Shown in pieces: positions 5,900-6,035 of a stretch of DNA of 6,035 nucleotides. Numbering within the stretch: position 1 is the stretch's first letter; the number at the start of each line of letters is the position of its first letter. The DNA comes from Acidobacteriota bacterium. Its GTDB lineage: Bacteria; Acidobacteriota; Terriglobia; UBA7540. A program made the translations under genes and the position numbers. Below the pieces are notes generated by a model. That model saw nothing but the letters and a program-made list of their open reading frames with translations, was not told the DNA's origin and did no database searches. The stretch covers positions 1 to 6,035 of the forward strand of contig JAJYJL010000574.1 in NCBI GenBank assembly GCA_021789565.1. Direction: 5' to 3'.

Positions 5900-6035
5900 T
5901 CATACAAGATTTGCGGAGATGAAACCCCTCAGCAACTCTTCGGGCTTTCAGTCCCCCGCCGGGCGGATACACGTCATTTCGCGGCCCACGCCCCGCTTTC
6001 GCACACGTAGAGTGTCGAACCAGTCCCTCATCTGC
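5900..6035. other. Unassigned right-edge segment
   Basis: No gene or RNA could be assigned. On the minus strand all three frames are interrupted. One frame is open from the edge to a TAA at 5895-5897. A second, in register with the PilZ-like fragment, starts with ATG at 6031 and stops after 27 codons at a TGA at 5948-5950. The third has several stops. The segment is GC-rich with short G/C runs near 5950-5995. It may be the end of another gene, a decayed part of the PilZ gene, or an inserted repeat. With one copy visible I cannot decide. Confidence 0.3.

Noticed and set aside
1..6035. CRISPR array, tRNA or rRNA, insertion-sequence ends
   Set aside because: I saw no regularly spaced repeats, no tRNA-like cloverleaf or rRNA stretch, no transposase and no matching terminal inverted repeats on either strand.

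Overview
The window (about 57% GC by eye) looks like chromosomal DNA from a soil or sediment bacterium, most likely Acidobacteriota. The reasons are the mix of gene families (a membrane-anchored SH3 protein, a secreted DUF5666 protein, a PilZ-like fragment, a divergent PlsC-like acyltransferase) and the frequent non-ATG starts. This is an inference from style; the window holds no rRNA or other phylogenetic marker.

Layout. The left edge carries the first 128 or so codons of an alpha/beta hydrolase on the minus strand, running out of the window. A gene-free stretch of about 360 bp follows. It separates this hydrolase from a rightward gene group and holds a candidate promoter for each direction plus a dyad overlapping the rightward -35. 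From 748 to 5155 four plus-strand genes are packed with gaps of 48, 13 and 15 bp and probably form one operon: (1) a membrane-anchored protein with two SH3-like domains, (2) a PlsC/GPAT-like acyltransferase with a membrane domain at its C-terminus and an altered active-site motif, (3) a creatininase-family metal amidohydrolase with an unusual C-terminal membrane anchor, and (4) an ornithine cyclodeaminase/mu-crystallin-family NAD(P)-dependent enzyme. Convergent to them is a small secreted DUF5666 protein on the minus strand, with an extended -10 promoter. Upstream of that lies the C-terminal half of a PilZ-like domain without a proper start, probably a gene remnant, and then about 136 bp at the right edge in which all minus-strand frames are interrupted.

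How the genes may work together. Three of the four operon products carry predicted membrane segments, and the enzymes cover acyl transfer, amide or lactam hydrolysis, and cyclic-imine or amino-acid oxidoreduction. A membrane-associated pathway that makes or remodels an amino-acid-derived or lactam-containing lipid would fit, but this is a hypothesis from gene order only. 

The most striking sequence-level observation concerns translation starts. Two divergent genes, the hydrolase and the SH3 protein, both have a GGAGG ribosome-binding site exactly 5 nt before an in-frame near-cognate codon (ACG and ATT) and no ATG where one is expected. The acyltransferase starts at TTG. Conventional gene callers would miss or truncate the first two.
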